DNA from: CBDBBY01 sp965203215
Lineage (GTDB): Bacteria; Pseudomonadota; Alphaproteobacteria; Rhodobacterales; Rhodobacteraceae
Direction of reading: 5' to 3'
Assembly: GCA_965203215.1 (NCBI GenBank)
Contig: CBDBBY010000001.1
Location: forward strand, 2,604,001-2,668,000
DNA length: 64,000 bases
Shown here: one piece after another, positions 35,510 to 44,351 of the stretch
Layout of the letters: each line of letters begins with the position of its first letter
Numbering within the stretch: position 1 is the first letter of the stretch
Translations under genes and position numbers: made by a program
The notes under the pieces: model-generated
What the model saw: only the letters and a program-made list of their open reading frames with translations
Told to the model about the DNA's origin: nothing
Databases searched by the model: none

Positions 35510-35754
35510 AGGCATATGGCTTTATACCGCTGAGACCTGGTCAGGCAGACCGACAGCTACTATTCCGAATCATGGATGTGATTGAATCGCTGGCGGCGGG
35601 AGAGCGGCGAGGCCGCAAGATCGATGTGCGCCAAGGCTACCTGAAATACCCTGTCGGGAAGCATCACGTGTATTTCCGCAGATCTGATAGCGGCATCGAG
35701 GTTGTCCGGATCCCGCACCAGAGCATGGATGTAAATCCAATACTGTTGCTTTAG
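35451..35754 (+). pseudogene. ParE-like toxin, frameshifted
   Basis: Two frames together give a ParE toxin: AASDLEGIWLYTAETWS (35493-35543) in one frame, and QADRQLLFRIMDVIESL through RRGRKIDVRQGYLKYPVGKH to HQSMDVN in the next (from ~35542). A single-base shift near 35540 joins them. The second frame stays open from 35461, so a truncated product is possible, but the N-terminal helix pair is lost. It directly follows the ParD-like gene, as in parDE operons. Confidence 0.6.
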
Positions 35755-35977
35755 ACATTTCGACGTATGATTCCGGGGCTCCATTCGCGCGTTCGCCGGT
35801 AGACCGGGCCTCGTTTCCGGATGCTGTGGGAACTCATTTTTCTGCGCACTCCTCTCGGCTTGGTTTGTCCTCGGCTCCGCACAGCGCGCTCCTCGAGGAT
35901 CTCTGCTTCGACGGCCTCCGCCCTGTCGAATTATCGTCGTCGGCCTGCAGCCTGCACGATTGCGCCGATTGGAATGC

Positions 35978-36469
35978 TCAGTTCGATTCAAACAACCGAT
36001 GCAGCATGAATGCAGCGGCCCCCGGCAGCTTCAAATGTTCCGAAGCGGCCACTTTTTCCGGGCCGTAGCGTCCAGCTTCGTTGAGGCAATTGATGGTTCC
36101 GGCCACGCAGCCGCAGACTACGATCGGAACATTGATCACAGATCCGCACCCCAGCGAACGAATGAGTTCATGGTCAGGAAAAACATCCGCAATGCGTTCG
36201 ATGTCGTTGGCGACGAACGTCTTCCTTCTTTCCAGAACGATTTGAGTCCATTCGTTCTGCGGAACGGGTTTCGTGCCTTGGACCGGATAAGCCTTTCGAT
36301 CGCTCGAGTAGATTCGACCTGCGATCATGGATTCATGGTCGATTGCCATCAGCGAAAACAGTCTCGCGCCCACAATCAGGTGGGCAAGGCGCTCCAAGCC
36401 TTCGAACGCGGTCTTCGGCTGGCCGGCTTCACAGGCCAAAGCCGTGTAAAAATCTTCAAGCAACTGCAT
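35978..36469 (-). CDS. GAF-domain protein at the end of the peptide ABC operon
   Basis: 163 residues. A single GAF-like sensor domain covers most of the protein: LERLAHLIVGARLFSLMAID, NEWTQIVLERRKTFVANDIE and SVINVPIVVCGCVAGTINCL. Soluble, no effector domain. The ATG at 36469 lies inside the end of the upstream ATPase gene (14-base overlap), so it is translated from the same mRNA. A longer frame further into the ATPase gene is rejected. A small-molecule sensor or a minor enzyme (GAF folds include reductases) are both possible. Confidence 0.7.
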   Translation of the reverse strand: MQLLEDFYTALACEAGQPKTAFEGLERLAHLIVGARLFSLMAIDHESMIAGRIYSSDRKAYPVQGTKPVPQNEWTQIVLERRKTFVANDIERIADVFPDHELIRSLGCGSVINVPIVVCGCVAGTINCLNEAGRYGPEKVAASEHLKLPGAAAFMLHRLFESN

Positions 36470-37277
36470 AGGATCCGGCTTGTTCAGCCAACGCTTCTCG
36501 AAGCACTTCCTCTTCTCGGGTGACGACCGGCACGGCAGCCACCAGACTTCGGGTGTATTCATGCCGCGGAGCCGCGAACAGCTCCTCGGTTCCGGCGATT
36601 TCAACCAGCCTGCCCTCCCTGAACACCGCGACCGTATCCGCGATGTTCCGCACGACCGACAAATCGTGGGTGATGAATACGTAAGACAAGCTTCGTCTGG
36701 ATTTGATTTCGTCGAGAAGCTTCAGAACGCGGGCTTGGACCAGAACGTCCAACGCGGATGTGGGCTCGTCAAGCACCAGAACGCGGGATTTGCAAGCCAG
36801 CGCCCTCGCGATGGCCACGCGCTGCCGCTGACCGCCCGAAAGCGCGGCCGGGTATCGCGATGCAAGTTCAGGTTCCAAGCCGACCTCCCCCAAGAGGGCT
36901 GCGACGGCTTGCGGGCGGAGCGACTTCTCGCCTATCTCGTGAACGTCCATCGCCAAACGGACCGAGGCGCCGACCGTTCTTTTGGGATTGAGCGCTGAAA
37001 GCGGATTCTGCTGCACGAGCTGGATCAATCCGCGCTGTTCAAGAGTGCGCCTCGGGCCGAGCTCTTCGCCGAAGAGCCGAATTTTGCCTTCTGTCGGCGG
37101 AAACACGCCGAGCAGAAGGTTTGCGATCGTCGTCTTTCCGGACCCTGACTCGCCCACGACAGCTACGCAATCGCCATTTCCAACGTCAAGTGAAACACCT
37201 TGGACAGCCGCCACCTCCCTGTCCGCGACCTTGAAGATCTTGGATACGCCTTCCAGCGACACAGCGGGATCATTCAT
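36456..37277 (-). CDS. ABC transporter ATP-binding protein, OppF/DppF type
   Basis: 273 residues: Walker A GESGSGKTT, signature LSGGQRQRVAIARALA, Walker B VLVLDEPTSALD, switch His in YVFITHDLS. It energises uptake with its partner ATPase. ATG overlaps the stop of the preceding ATPase (ATGA). It ends at AAPRHEYTRSLVAAVP, the usual C-terminal block of peptide/nickel transporters. Confidence 0.93.
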   Translation of the reverse strand: MNDPAVSLEGVSKIFKVADREVAAVQGVSLDVGNGDCVAVVGESGSGKTTIANLLLGVFPPTEGKIRLFGEELGPRRTLEQRGLIQLVQQNPLSALNPKRTVGASVRLAMDVHEIGEKSLRPQAVAALLGEVGLEPELASRYPAALSGGQRQRVAIARALACKSRVLVLDEPTSALDVLVQARVLKLLDEIKSRRSLSYVFITHDLSVVRNIADTVAVFREGRLVEIAGTEELFAAPRHEYTRSLVAAVPVVTREEEVLREALAEQAGSYAVA

Positions 37278-38155
37278 TGCGCGCCTTCCGCGCCGATGTG
37301 ATCAACCATCGGGCGCAAGAAGTCCCCTTCTTCGCTGATCGCATCCGGAATGCCGCCCCCGGTCAGCTTCGGAACCGCCGCCATCAGCGCGCGAGTGTAA
37401 GGATGCCCGGGCGCGGCGAACACTGTTTCTGCTGGGCCATGCTCGACGATTCTGCCCCTGTAGATTACGTATACCCTGTCCGCGAATTCCCTGACGACGC
37501 CCAGATTGTGCGAAATGAACAGCACGGCTGTTCCGTGAGCGGCGACGACCTGCCGCATCAAGTTCAACGTCTTCGCCTGGACCGTCACGTCCAATGCCGT
37601 GCCCGGTTCGTCGGCGATCAGCAGCGAAGGCTCGTTGGCAAGCGCCATCGCGATCATGACGCGCTGGTTCATTCCGCCGGAAAGCTGGAACGAATACGAG
37701 TCCAAGACCCGGCGTCCGTCCGGAATCGCGACCTCGTCAAGCAATTCCGCGGCCTTGGCCGATGCCGCTTCGCTTGCGATCTTGCGGTCGCCCCGGCGCA
37801 GGACATCATGGAACTGAGAACCGATTCGGTATACGGGATTGAGCGAAGATGTCGGATCCTGGAAGATCATCGAGATTCGACGGCCTCTAAGATCAGCGGC
37901 CTGCTTTGAGGTCATTCTCGCAATATCTTCTCCCTCAAATTCGACAGTGCCGGAAATTCGCGCGGACTTCAGCATCTGCAGCAGACCGACGACTATTCGC
38001 GCCGTCACCGATTTGCCCGAACCGGATTCGCCGACCAGCGCGACGCGTTCCGCCCGACCGACATTGAGGGAAATCCCATGCAGGACATCTGTCGTTCCCG
38101 CCCAGTTCCGGAAACTGAGATTGAGATTGTGGATCCGCAGGACTGGAGCGCTCAC
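37274..38155 (-). CDS. ABC transporter ATP-binding protein, OppD/DppD type
   Basis: 293 residues: Walker A GESGSGKSV, Q-loop FQDPTSSLNP, signature LSGGMNQRVMIAMALA, Walker B LLIADEPGTALD. The C-terminal VFAAPGHPYTRALMAAVPKL and following tail are typical of the peptide/opine/nickel subfamily, though the Cys of the usual FeS-binding loop is not evident. GTG start at 38155 overlaps the permease stop (GTGA); a longer frame inside the permease is rejected. Confidence 0.92.
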   Translation of the reverse strand: MSAPVLRIHNLNLSFRNWAGTTDVLHGISLNVGRAERVALVGESGSGKSVTARIVVGLLQMLKSARISGTVEFEGEDIARMTSKQAADLRGRRISMIFQDPTSSLNPVYRIGSQFHDVLRRGDRKIASEAASAKAAELLDEVAIPDGRRVLDSYSFQLSGGMNQRVMIAMALANEPSLLIADEPGTALDVTVQAKTLNLMRQVVAAHGTAVLFISHNLGVVREFADRVYVIYRGRIVEHGPAETVFAAPGHPYTRALMAAVPKLTGGGIPDAISEEGDFLRPMVDHIGAEGAQ

Positions 38156-38985
38156 TGCTCCGCTCCCAGGACCTCGCGCATCGCGTCGCCCACGAGATTG
38201 AATCCGAAAACGGCCGCGAGAATAGCCAAGCCCGGGAAAACGGTCAGCCACCACGAATCGGGCAGGTAACGCGCTCCGTCAGCAACCATCGACCCCAGAT
38301 CGGGCGTAGGAGGCTGCACTCCAAGGCCGAGAAACGACAGGGACGAAGCGATCAATATGACGAATCCCAAGTCCAAAGTCATTTTCGTGATGATCGCCGG
38401 AAAGCAGTTCGGCAGAATTTCCCTGAACATAATGTGGAGGCGACTCGCGCCGATCACTTCCGCAGCGAGCACGTAGCCTTCCTCCTTTTCGCTTCTGGTA
38501 ATGTTGTAAACCAACCGGGTGTACCAAGGCCACCACATCGTGGTGACCGCAAGCATGCCGTTCGTCAGCGTCGGCTCAAGCACTCCCATAATCGACATGG
38601 CCAAAACAAGCGGCGGAACGGAAAGAAAAACGTCCGTCAGCCGCATCAACGCGAATTCGGTCCTGCCGCCGACATACCCAGCGACCAAGCCGACGGCGAC
38701 GCCGACCGGAACAGCGATGCCGAGAACCACGACGCCGAGAAAGAGCGAAATCCGGTATGCGTAGATGATCCGGCTGAAAATGTCGCGGCCGACAAGATCG
38801 GTACCCATGATGTATGGCCACTCCGGCGGCCTGTTGAAATTGACGAAGTCCACTACCGCGGCGCGGTGCTCCGGGAACGGAGCGATGAAATCCGCGAAAA
38901 CGGCAGAAAATACCACCGCCGCAATCAATGCGATGCCGGCCAATGAAAGCGGATTGGAGGCAAGAATCTTGAAGGCTCTCAACAT
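38152..38985 (-). CDS. ABC transporter permease, OppC/DppC type
   Basis: 277 residues with about six membrane helices. N-terminal LSLAGIALIAAVVFSAVFADF, PYIMGTDLVGRDIFSRIIYA and the coupling-helix region AAEVIGASRLHIMFREILPN are typical. The ATG at 38985 shares one base with the upstream permease stop (TGATG). Forms the inner-membrane channel with the neighbouring permease. Confidence 0.93.
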   Translation of the reverse strand: MLRAFKILASNPLSLAGIALIAAVVFSAVFADFIAPFPEHRAAVVDFVNFNRPPEWPYIMGTDLVGRDIFSRIIYAYRISLFLGVVVLGIAVPVGVAVGLVAGYVGGRTEFALMRLTDVFLSVPPLVLAMSIMGVLEPTLTNGMLAVTTMWWPWYTRLVYNITRSEKEEGYVLAAEVIGASRLHIMFREILPNCFPAIITKMTLDLGFVILIASSLSFLGLGVQPPTPDLGSMVADGARYLPDSWWLTVFPGLAILAAVFGFNLVGDAMREVLGAEQ

Positions 38986-40007
38986 CAGGTCCGGGAACCG
39001 TATCGAATCTTGGGGTTGATGATGCTGACCAACAGGTCGACCAGAATGTTCATTATCAGGAATGTGGCGGAAATGATCAGAACTGTTCCGACGATCGCAT
39101 TCAGATCCTTCCTCAAGATGACGGCGACGCCGTAGCGCGAGAGCCCCGGCCAAGCGAATATCGCCTCGACCAGAAACGCGTTTCCCAGCATCGCGGCGAA
39201 ATCGAGCCCGATGATTGTGAGCGATGGAATCAGCGACGGGCGAAAGGCGTAGCGGGTCGCAATCCGGCGCTCGCTGAAGCCGTAGCAATGCGCCATCTCA
39301 ATGTAAGGCTTGTCGTAAGTCTCGACCATGTTTGATCGAGTCAATCGCGCCGCCTGCCCGATGCCCGAAAGGGCCAACGCGAAAGCGGGAAGGACTATGT
39401 GCCAAGCGGCGTCCCGAAACGATCTGAAATCGCCAGCCAGCAATGTATCCACAAGCAGGAAGCCCGTTACCCTTGCGACTTCCAAATGGTCGGACAAGCG
39501 GCCTGCGATCGGGAACAACGGGAGGAAGAAGGCAAACAGCAGCATTAATATGACGGCCCAGACGAAGCTCGGCGCCGACACGCCCAGAAGCGCGATGATC
39601 CGGATCGCGCCGTCGGCGAATCGGCCCCGATATCGGGCCGAAAGGATGCCCAGCGGCAGCCCGAACGCGATCATCATGACGCCCGCCACGATGACGAGTT
39701 CAAGCGTGGCGGGAAGAAACTGAGCTATGTCGGTCGTTACGGGCCGATTCGTGTACAGCGATATTCCGAGGTCGCCTTGGAACAGTCCGCTTAGGAAATG
39801 GGCGTATTGCGTCCAGACCGGCTCGTCGAGACGGAGTTCAGTGCGGAGTTTCTCGACCTGATCGGTGGTCGCGCTGGGGCCAAGCGCGATCCGCGCCGGG
39901 TCTCCCGGAATAACCCGGGCAATAAGAAAGATAAGGATTGAAACCCCGAACAGCACAATGGCAGCGGTCCCAACTCGCGACAGAAATCGGCGGACCAGCG
40001 GAATCAT
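38985..40007 (-). CDS. ABC transporter permease, OppB/DppB type
   Basis: 340 residues from ATG 40007. N-terminal helix GTAAIVLFGVSILIFLIARV, the conserved IPGDPARIALG, FQGDLGISLYTNRPV and the coupling helix PYIEMAHCYGFSERRIATRY. It opens the permease/ATPase part of the operon, 64 bp after the binding protein gene, with a hairpin in between. Confidence 0.92.
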   Translation of the reverse strand: MIPLVRRFLSRVGTAAIVLFGVSILIFLIARVIPGDPARIALGPSATTDQVEKLRTELRLDEPVWTQYAHFLSGLFQGDLGISLYTNRPVTTDIAQFLPATLELVIVAGVMMIAFGLPLGILSARYRGRFADGAIRIIALLGVSAPSFVWAVILMLLFAFFLPLFPIAGRLSDHLEVARVTGFLLVDTLLAGDFRSFRDAAWHIVLPAFALALSGIGQAARLTRSNMVETYDKPYIEMAHCYGFSERRIATRYAFRPSLIPSLTIIGLDFAAMLGNAFLVEAIFAWPGLSRYGVAVILRKDLNAIVGTVLIISATFLIMNILVDLLVSIINPKIRYGSRT

Positions 40008-40030
40008 CGGTTGCTTGGTCGGAATCTGCG

Positions 40031-40060
40031 AAACAGGGGCCGCGACGGCCGCCCCTGTTT
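40031..40060 (-). terminator. Intercistronic hairpin after the binding protein gene
   Basis: AAACAGGGGC and GCCCCTGTTT form a 10-bp perfect stem around a 10-base loop, 12 bases past the SBP stop on the minus strand, ending in a T-run side. It fits a partial terminator that keeps SBP expression above that of the permeases. Confidence 0.65.
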
Positions 40061-40071
40061 TCCGGACCTGA

Positions 40072-41658
40072 TTATTCGACTTCTTCCATGAGCCTGAACG
40101 CGAATCCCATGGTGTCGAGGCCGAAGGCATGCGCCGGATCGGTCAGGGCAGGCACCCTGAAACGATTGGACGCAGCGAATACGGATTGCCGATCATACCC
40201 GTATATGGAAGGCGCGAGTTCCATCAGACGACGGTTCAGATCGGAATATGCCGCTTCCCGTCCTGCTTCATCGGCAGCCGTTCTGCCGGCTTCCAAGAGC
40301 CGGTCCGTCTCCGCGTCATTGAGATACTCGGGCGACTGCCACGTGCCGACCGAACTCGAATGATACATTCCGAACAGCAATGTGTCGGGATCCCCAGTGA
40401 CGGCGGTCACGAAGATTTGCGATATGTTCGGCGTCGATTCCGGCGTCGAGACTTCTTCGGTGAACAGCGCCCACGGGATCTTCCTGATTTCCGATTTTAT
40501 TCCGAGTTCAGCGAAATTGGCCTGCATGAGCAGAGCGAAGCGCTCCTCGAGCGGCACCTCGGCGATCCAGGAAATCTCCAGATTGATTTCGCTCGGATCA
40601 TATCGGCATTGGCTGAGATGCGCGCGCGCCGCATCCATGTCGCGCGTCAGCTCGTTGCCGACCGGATTCGCGCCGAACATTCCGACAGGGATCGCGCCAG
40701 TACTCGGCGAGCCTTGCGAGAAATCGTCCGTCACGGAAATCAGTTTGATCGCGACATTGTAGTCGAACGCGTGTGAGAGAGCCTGCCTGCAGTGGATATC
40801 GTCCAACGGCGCCTTGGTGGTATTCATCTTCACATAAAAGGCGCCCGTGCCGGCTTCCGCGAGAAGCTGAGCACCGGATTCGGCAAGCGCCTTGATAACT
40901 TCCGGCGGGAGCCACTGCGATGCAATATCGTGCTCGCCTCGTTCGATCAGCGTTCGTACCGTAGCGGCCTCGAGACCGTAACGAAGTCTTACGGTATCCG
41001 GCGCGGCATCGGGAACGCCTAAGAAATAATCCGCGTTCTTTTCCATTACGGTTTCTTCCTGCGGATTGTGCGATACGACCGTGTAGGCTCCCGTTCCGGC
41101 ACCGTTCGCCGACAGGAAAGCTTGGCCCCAGTCGCCCATTTCGCCTTCGCCTTCTCCCAGATTCGCCATCACCTGCTCCTTGTCGATGATCGGAAGTCTG
41201 ACCAATGAAGCGATGAAGGGGCTGTACGGTTCCGACAGGTGGAAGGTAACTATGGAGCTGCCGTCAGCCGAGGCGCTTTCGACGTTGGTGAACAGATAGG
41301 ACAGCCCTTGCCCGAAATGCTTCATCCTGTCGAATGTGAATACGACATCCTCGGCAGTCAGCATGTTGCCGCTTTGGAACCTGACGTCGTCCCTAAGCCG
41401 GAACGTGAATGTTTTGCCTGATCCTTCCCAGCTTTCCGCCAGATGGGGCACGTGCCCGGGACCGCCTTGCCGCGGGATCACCAAAGTGTCGTAAACATTG
41501 AACATGAGGATTGAATCGGCATAGTCGGACGCCTTCGACGGGTCGAGTTCGCCAACCGCGACCTCGTCCAATCTCAAGACCCCGCCCGCGTGCAGCGCCG
41601 TGCCGGACAAGGCGAACGCGGCGATGGCGGCGATCGCCGCTGATTTAAACAAGTTCAT
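40072..41658 (-). CDS. ABC transporter substrate-binding protein, family 5 (peptide/opine type)
   Basis: 528 residues: signal peptide FKSAAIAAIAAFALSGTALHA, then the SBP_bac_5 pattern (TFRLRDDVRFQSGNMLTAEDVVFTFDR, HCRQALSHAFDYNVAI). It captures the substrate in the periplasm for the downstream permeases; members bind peptides, opines, nickel complexes or sugars, so the ligand is open. ATG 41658 has AAAGGAG upstream. Regulator gene precedes it by 56 bp. Confidence 0.92.
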   Translation of the reverse strand: MNLFKSAAIAAIAAFALSGTALHAGGVLRLDEVAVGELDPSKASDYADSILMFNVYDTLVIPRQGGPGHVPHLAESWEGSGKTFTFRLRDDVRFQSGNMLTAEDVVFTFDRMKHFGQGLSYLFTNVESASADGSSIVTFHLSEPYSPFIASLVRLPIIDKEQVMANLGEGEGEMGDWGQAFLSANGAGTGAYTVVSHNPQEETVMEKNADYFLGVPDAAPDTVRLRYGLEAATVRTLIERGEHDIASQWLPPEVIKALAESGAQLLAEAGTGAFYVKMNTTKAPLDDIHCRQALSHAFDYNVAIKLISVTDDFSQGSPSTGAIPVGMFGANPVGNELTRDMDAARAHLSQCRYDPSEINLEISWIAEVPLEERFALLMQANFAELGIKSEIRKIPWALFTEEVSTPESTPNISQIFVTAVTGDPDTLLFGMYHSSSVGTWQSPEYLNDAETDRLLEAGRTAADEAGREAAYSDLNRRLMELAPSIYGYDRQSVFAASNRFRVPALTDPAHAFGLDTMGFAFRLMEEVE

Positions 41659-41714
41659 AAGGTTTCTCCTTTTTTGCTTGGAATCGATTGTCATGCCATC
41701 GAAGGTTTCAGCCT

Positions 41715-42368
41715 TCACTCTGCCTCCCGCTCTTGATTCTGGTCTGCAAAAACATGCTCGCCGAACAAATCCAGCGTGCCGACCCAAAGGACTTTCGCGG
41801 GCTCCGTCGTATGGTTCCAAATGCAATGCAGCTTGTTCGATTTATGGTGTATTGAATCGCCGCTTTTCAGCACCACGGTTTGGCCTTCCAGTTCGGATGT
41901 CACGCATCCGGACAGGACGAATTCGATTTCCTCGCCTTGGTGACGGACTCGTTCGGAACGATATCCCGGAGGGATGTTCATGATCACCGAGTGAATCCGC
42001 TGCCCGTCGAAGCTCGAGGAGATCCGCTCGTATGAGATCGATTTGTCGGCGATCCAATAGGGTCGTCGCTCGGCGCGGCGCGTGAAGCTCCGTTCGGCGC
42101 GCGGCTGCGACAAATATTCGGAAATCTCCGATCCGAGCACGCCGCAAATCGAAACGAGAGAAGCGAGAGACGGCGCGGTCAAATCCCGCTCGACCTGCGA
42201 AATGAAGCCGGTCGACAACCCCGCGCCATCGGCCACGTCCTGCAAGGTCAGCGCGAGCTCCTTGCGTTTGGCTCGCAGGCGCGTGCCGAGCGACAAATTT
42301 TCGGCAAGGGCGGCGCGCTCGGATTCCGACATGCGACTGCTACCTTCTTCGGACGTCATCGACGCCAA
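41715..42368 (-). CDS. XRE-cupin transcriptional regulator
   Basis: 217 residues. Helix-turn-helix: LGTRLRAKRKELALTLQDVA and GLSTGFISQVERD near 27-62; C-terminal cupin barrel RHQGEEIEFVLSG ... GDSIHHKSNKLHCIWN. These HTH-cupin regulators (PuuR-like) control uptake and use of amines, amino acids or similar compounds. First gene of the ABC operon, likely controlling it. Start uncertain among Met1, Met4 and Met13. Confidence 0.9.
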   Translation of the reverse strand: MASMTSEEGSSRMSESERAALAENLSLGTRLRAKRKELALTLQDVADGAGLSTGFISQVERDLTAPSLASLVSICGVLGSEISEYLSQPRAERSFTRRAERRPYWIADKSISYERISSSFDGQRIHSVIMNIPPGYRSERVRHQGEEIEFVLSGCVTSELEGQTVVLKSGDSIHHKSNKLHCIWNHTTEPAKVLWVGTLDLFGEHVFADQNQEREAE

Positions 42369-42659
42369 AGATTGGCAATGCCGTTCACAGAGTCAAGAAT
42401 TTTTTACAAATACTAAAATCACCGATTCCGATTGGAACGGCAGAAATCTTCACTTGCGGATGAATCGCCATGGGTTGAAGTGATCTGCCGGACATCTCGC
42501 ATTGACCGGTGCGATGAACCAGCGTGCTGCTGTTCGACTCAATTGCCGCGCCCATACGCGAAACGCGGCGAGAACCTCGGTCCCCGCCATGCTTCGCTTC
42601 CGCCAATCTCGTGGAAAGAAAAGGCAGCCAGTCGGCCGCCTTCCTACTATTCGATGAGC

Positions 42660-42857
42660 TCAGTTCGAGACCGCGACGCCAACTGCCAACAACAGAAGCA
42701 GAGGAATAATCAGACCGCCTCCGGTGGGCTCTTCTACAGGCGGCGGCGCCATTACCGGCTCTTCCACTGGCTGTTCCATTTCAGGGTCGTCCAAACCGCC
42801 TGCCGATGCGCTGGCAGCGGCTATCGCGAAAGCTGCGGCGAATGCGAGTTTCTTCAT
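42660..42857 (-). CDS. Small secreted/membrane protein typical of Rhodobacterales
   Basis: 65 residues: a signal peptide KKLAFAAAFAIAAASASA, an acidic Pro-rich spacer (MEQPVEEPVMAPPPVEEP), and a single hydrophobic segment GGLIIPLLLLLAVGVAV. GGAG precedes the ATG. I recall similar small proteins in Rhodobacterales; function unknown. Confidence 0.7.
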   Translation of the reverse strand: MKKLAFAAAFAIAAASASAGGLDDPEMEQPVEEPVMAPPPVEEPTGGGLIIPLLLLLAVGVAVSN

Positions 42858-43001
42858 TTTCGAGTCTCCAATAGTTCAAGTTTGCTTTCTTGGTTCACAC
42901 CAGCAGCACACCTGTTCACTCTAGTGCTTTGATACTGCGGATATGCAATGAATACATCGCCCGGCAAGCGCGTGATGCTGTCAATTTATCGCACATTGTT
43001 G

Positions 43002-43568
43002 CTAAATCAGCAACACCTGAGTGCCGACCGTCGTCAATTCGAACAATTCCGCGATATGCTTGTTGTAGAGGCCGATGCAGCCGTTTGAAGAGCGTCGGCC
43101 AATCTTCCGAGTGTCGTGGGTCCCGTGAATTCGGTAGTACCGCCACGACAAGTAAAGCGCGTGCGTGCCCATCGGATTGTCAGGCCCGGGCGGAACATAG
43201 GACGGCCATTCAGGATTGCGCTTCAGCATCGCAGGGGTCGGCCTCCAGTCCGGCCCCACGACTTTGTTCACAATCACTGTTCGTCCGAGGCGCGTCAGTT
43301 CAGGCGATAGCGGCACGCTTGTCGGGTAGAGCCGGTATTCGCTTTGGTCTTCGGACCAGAAATGCAATGCTCTGGATGTCGTGTCCACGAGGACCGCACC
43401 GTCGACCAGGTTCACGAAGTAATTTTCCCATGTCTTGGTCTTAAAACCGGAAATGTTCCGCCTGACGGTGGCTGAATCCGCCCGGTCGCCCAATACTGCC
43501 AAACCCAGAGCAGCGGTCGCTGCCGCTCCGAATCGTCGCCTTGAAATCTGCGAATTGTCCTGTGCCAT
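43002..43568 (-). CDS. L,D-transpeptidase (YkuD), Tat-exported
   Basis: 188 residues from ATG 43568. Twin-Arg signal SRRRFGAAATAALGLAVLG; catalytic motif YRIHGTHDTRKIGRRSSNGC with the His and nucleophile Cys of the YkuD domain. It forms 3-3 peptidoglycan cross-links or attaches lipoproteins in the periplasm. An upstream in-frame start at 43625 is less likely. Divergent from the CAP-domain gene. Confidence 0.92.
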   Translation of the reverse strand: MAQDNSQISRRRFGAAATAALGLAVLGDRADSATVRRNISGFKTKTWENYFVNLVDGAVLVDTTSRALHFWSEDQSEYRLYPTSVPLSPELTRLGRTVIVNKVVGPDWRPTPAMLKRNPEWPSYVPPGPDNPMGTHALYLSWRYYRIHGTHDTRKIGRRSSNGCIGLYNKHIAELFELTTVGTQVLLI

Positions 43569-43819
43569 CCCGCTCGCAAATTTGTTCTTTTGCGCCCAAA
43601 TACACCAAGTTGAACGCAAAATCAATCAAATCCTGGAGAAGCCCCCTCGGGAGGCCGAAGAGCGGTCCATTTTATCAATTGCTACAGCAGCGCAATTCCG
43701 CCTTTCGGAAAATCCAGCACTGCAGCGGAGCCGAATGGCTCCCGATTCATCCGAGCCCAGGTTGTCGCCGCAGATTCCGACTGATAAGTCGAAAGAAACC
43801 AGCGCGTCCAACGGCCAAG

Positions 43820-44347
43820 ATGATGGTGCGGAGAATATTTTTCTTTCTTTTCCTGATGTCGGGCGTGGCCGCCTGCGCCGCGCCGCCCGATGTGCCAGAC
43901 GATCCGGTCGAGATTGGCGAGGTGGAGGCTGGGCCTACGCTCTACATCATTCACGAATCTATGAACGGCCGCATTCAGCATCGGTTTGTCGACGCCGTCA
44001 ACGGAGTGCGGCAGACCAACTACTTGCCGAAAGTCGCCTTGTCCCCGACGCTGAATGCGGCGGCCAAGACGCATGCCAGAGACATGTTCATCCAGAATCG
44101 GCCTTGGCATTTCGGGTCCGACGGCTCGTCGCCGCTTGATCGGACGGCACGCGTCCGATACGAGGGCCGTCTGGTCGGAGAGAATATCGCGGAAACCTAC
44201 GAAAGCGAACTTCCCATCTTGGGGGCGTGGCTGGAGCGCGACGATACGAGGGAAACCATCCTGGATCCGAGGGCCGCGAAAATCGGAATAGGCTGGCACC
44301 AGCAGGAAAACGGAAAGATCTGGTGGGTGCTTTTGGTCGGAACCTGA
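43820..44347 (+). CDS. CAP/SCP-domain lipoprotein
   Basis: 175 residues. Lipoprotein signal RRIFFFLFLMSGVAAC with lipobox VAAC, then a CAP (cysteine-rich secretory/PR-1) domain: FVDAVNGVRQTNYLPKVALS, AAAKTHARDMFIQNRPWHFG, RLVGENIAETYE and AKIGIGWHQQENGKIWWV. His and Glu of the CAP cavity are present. The role of bacterial CAP proteins is mostly unknown; some affect cell wall. Convergent with the second L,D-transpeptidase (4 bp apart). Confidence 0.8.
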   Translation: MMVRRIFFFLFLMSGVAACAAPPDVPDDPVEIGEVEAGPTLYIIHESMNGRIQHRFVDAVNGVRQTNYLPKVALSPTLNAAAKTHARDMFIQNRPWHFGSDGSSPLDRTARVRYEGRLVGENIAETYESELPILGAWLERDDTRETILDPRAAKIGIGWHQQENGKIWWVLLVGT

Positions 44348-44351
44348 GCAG

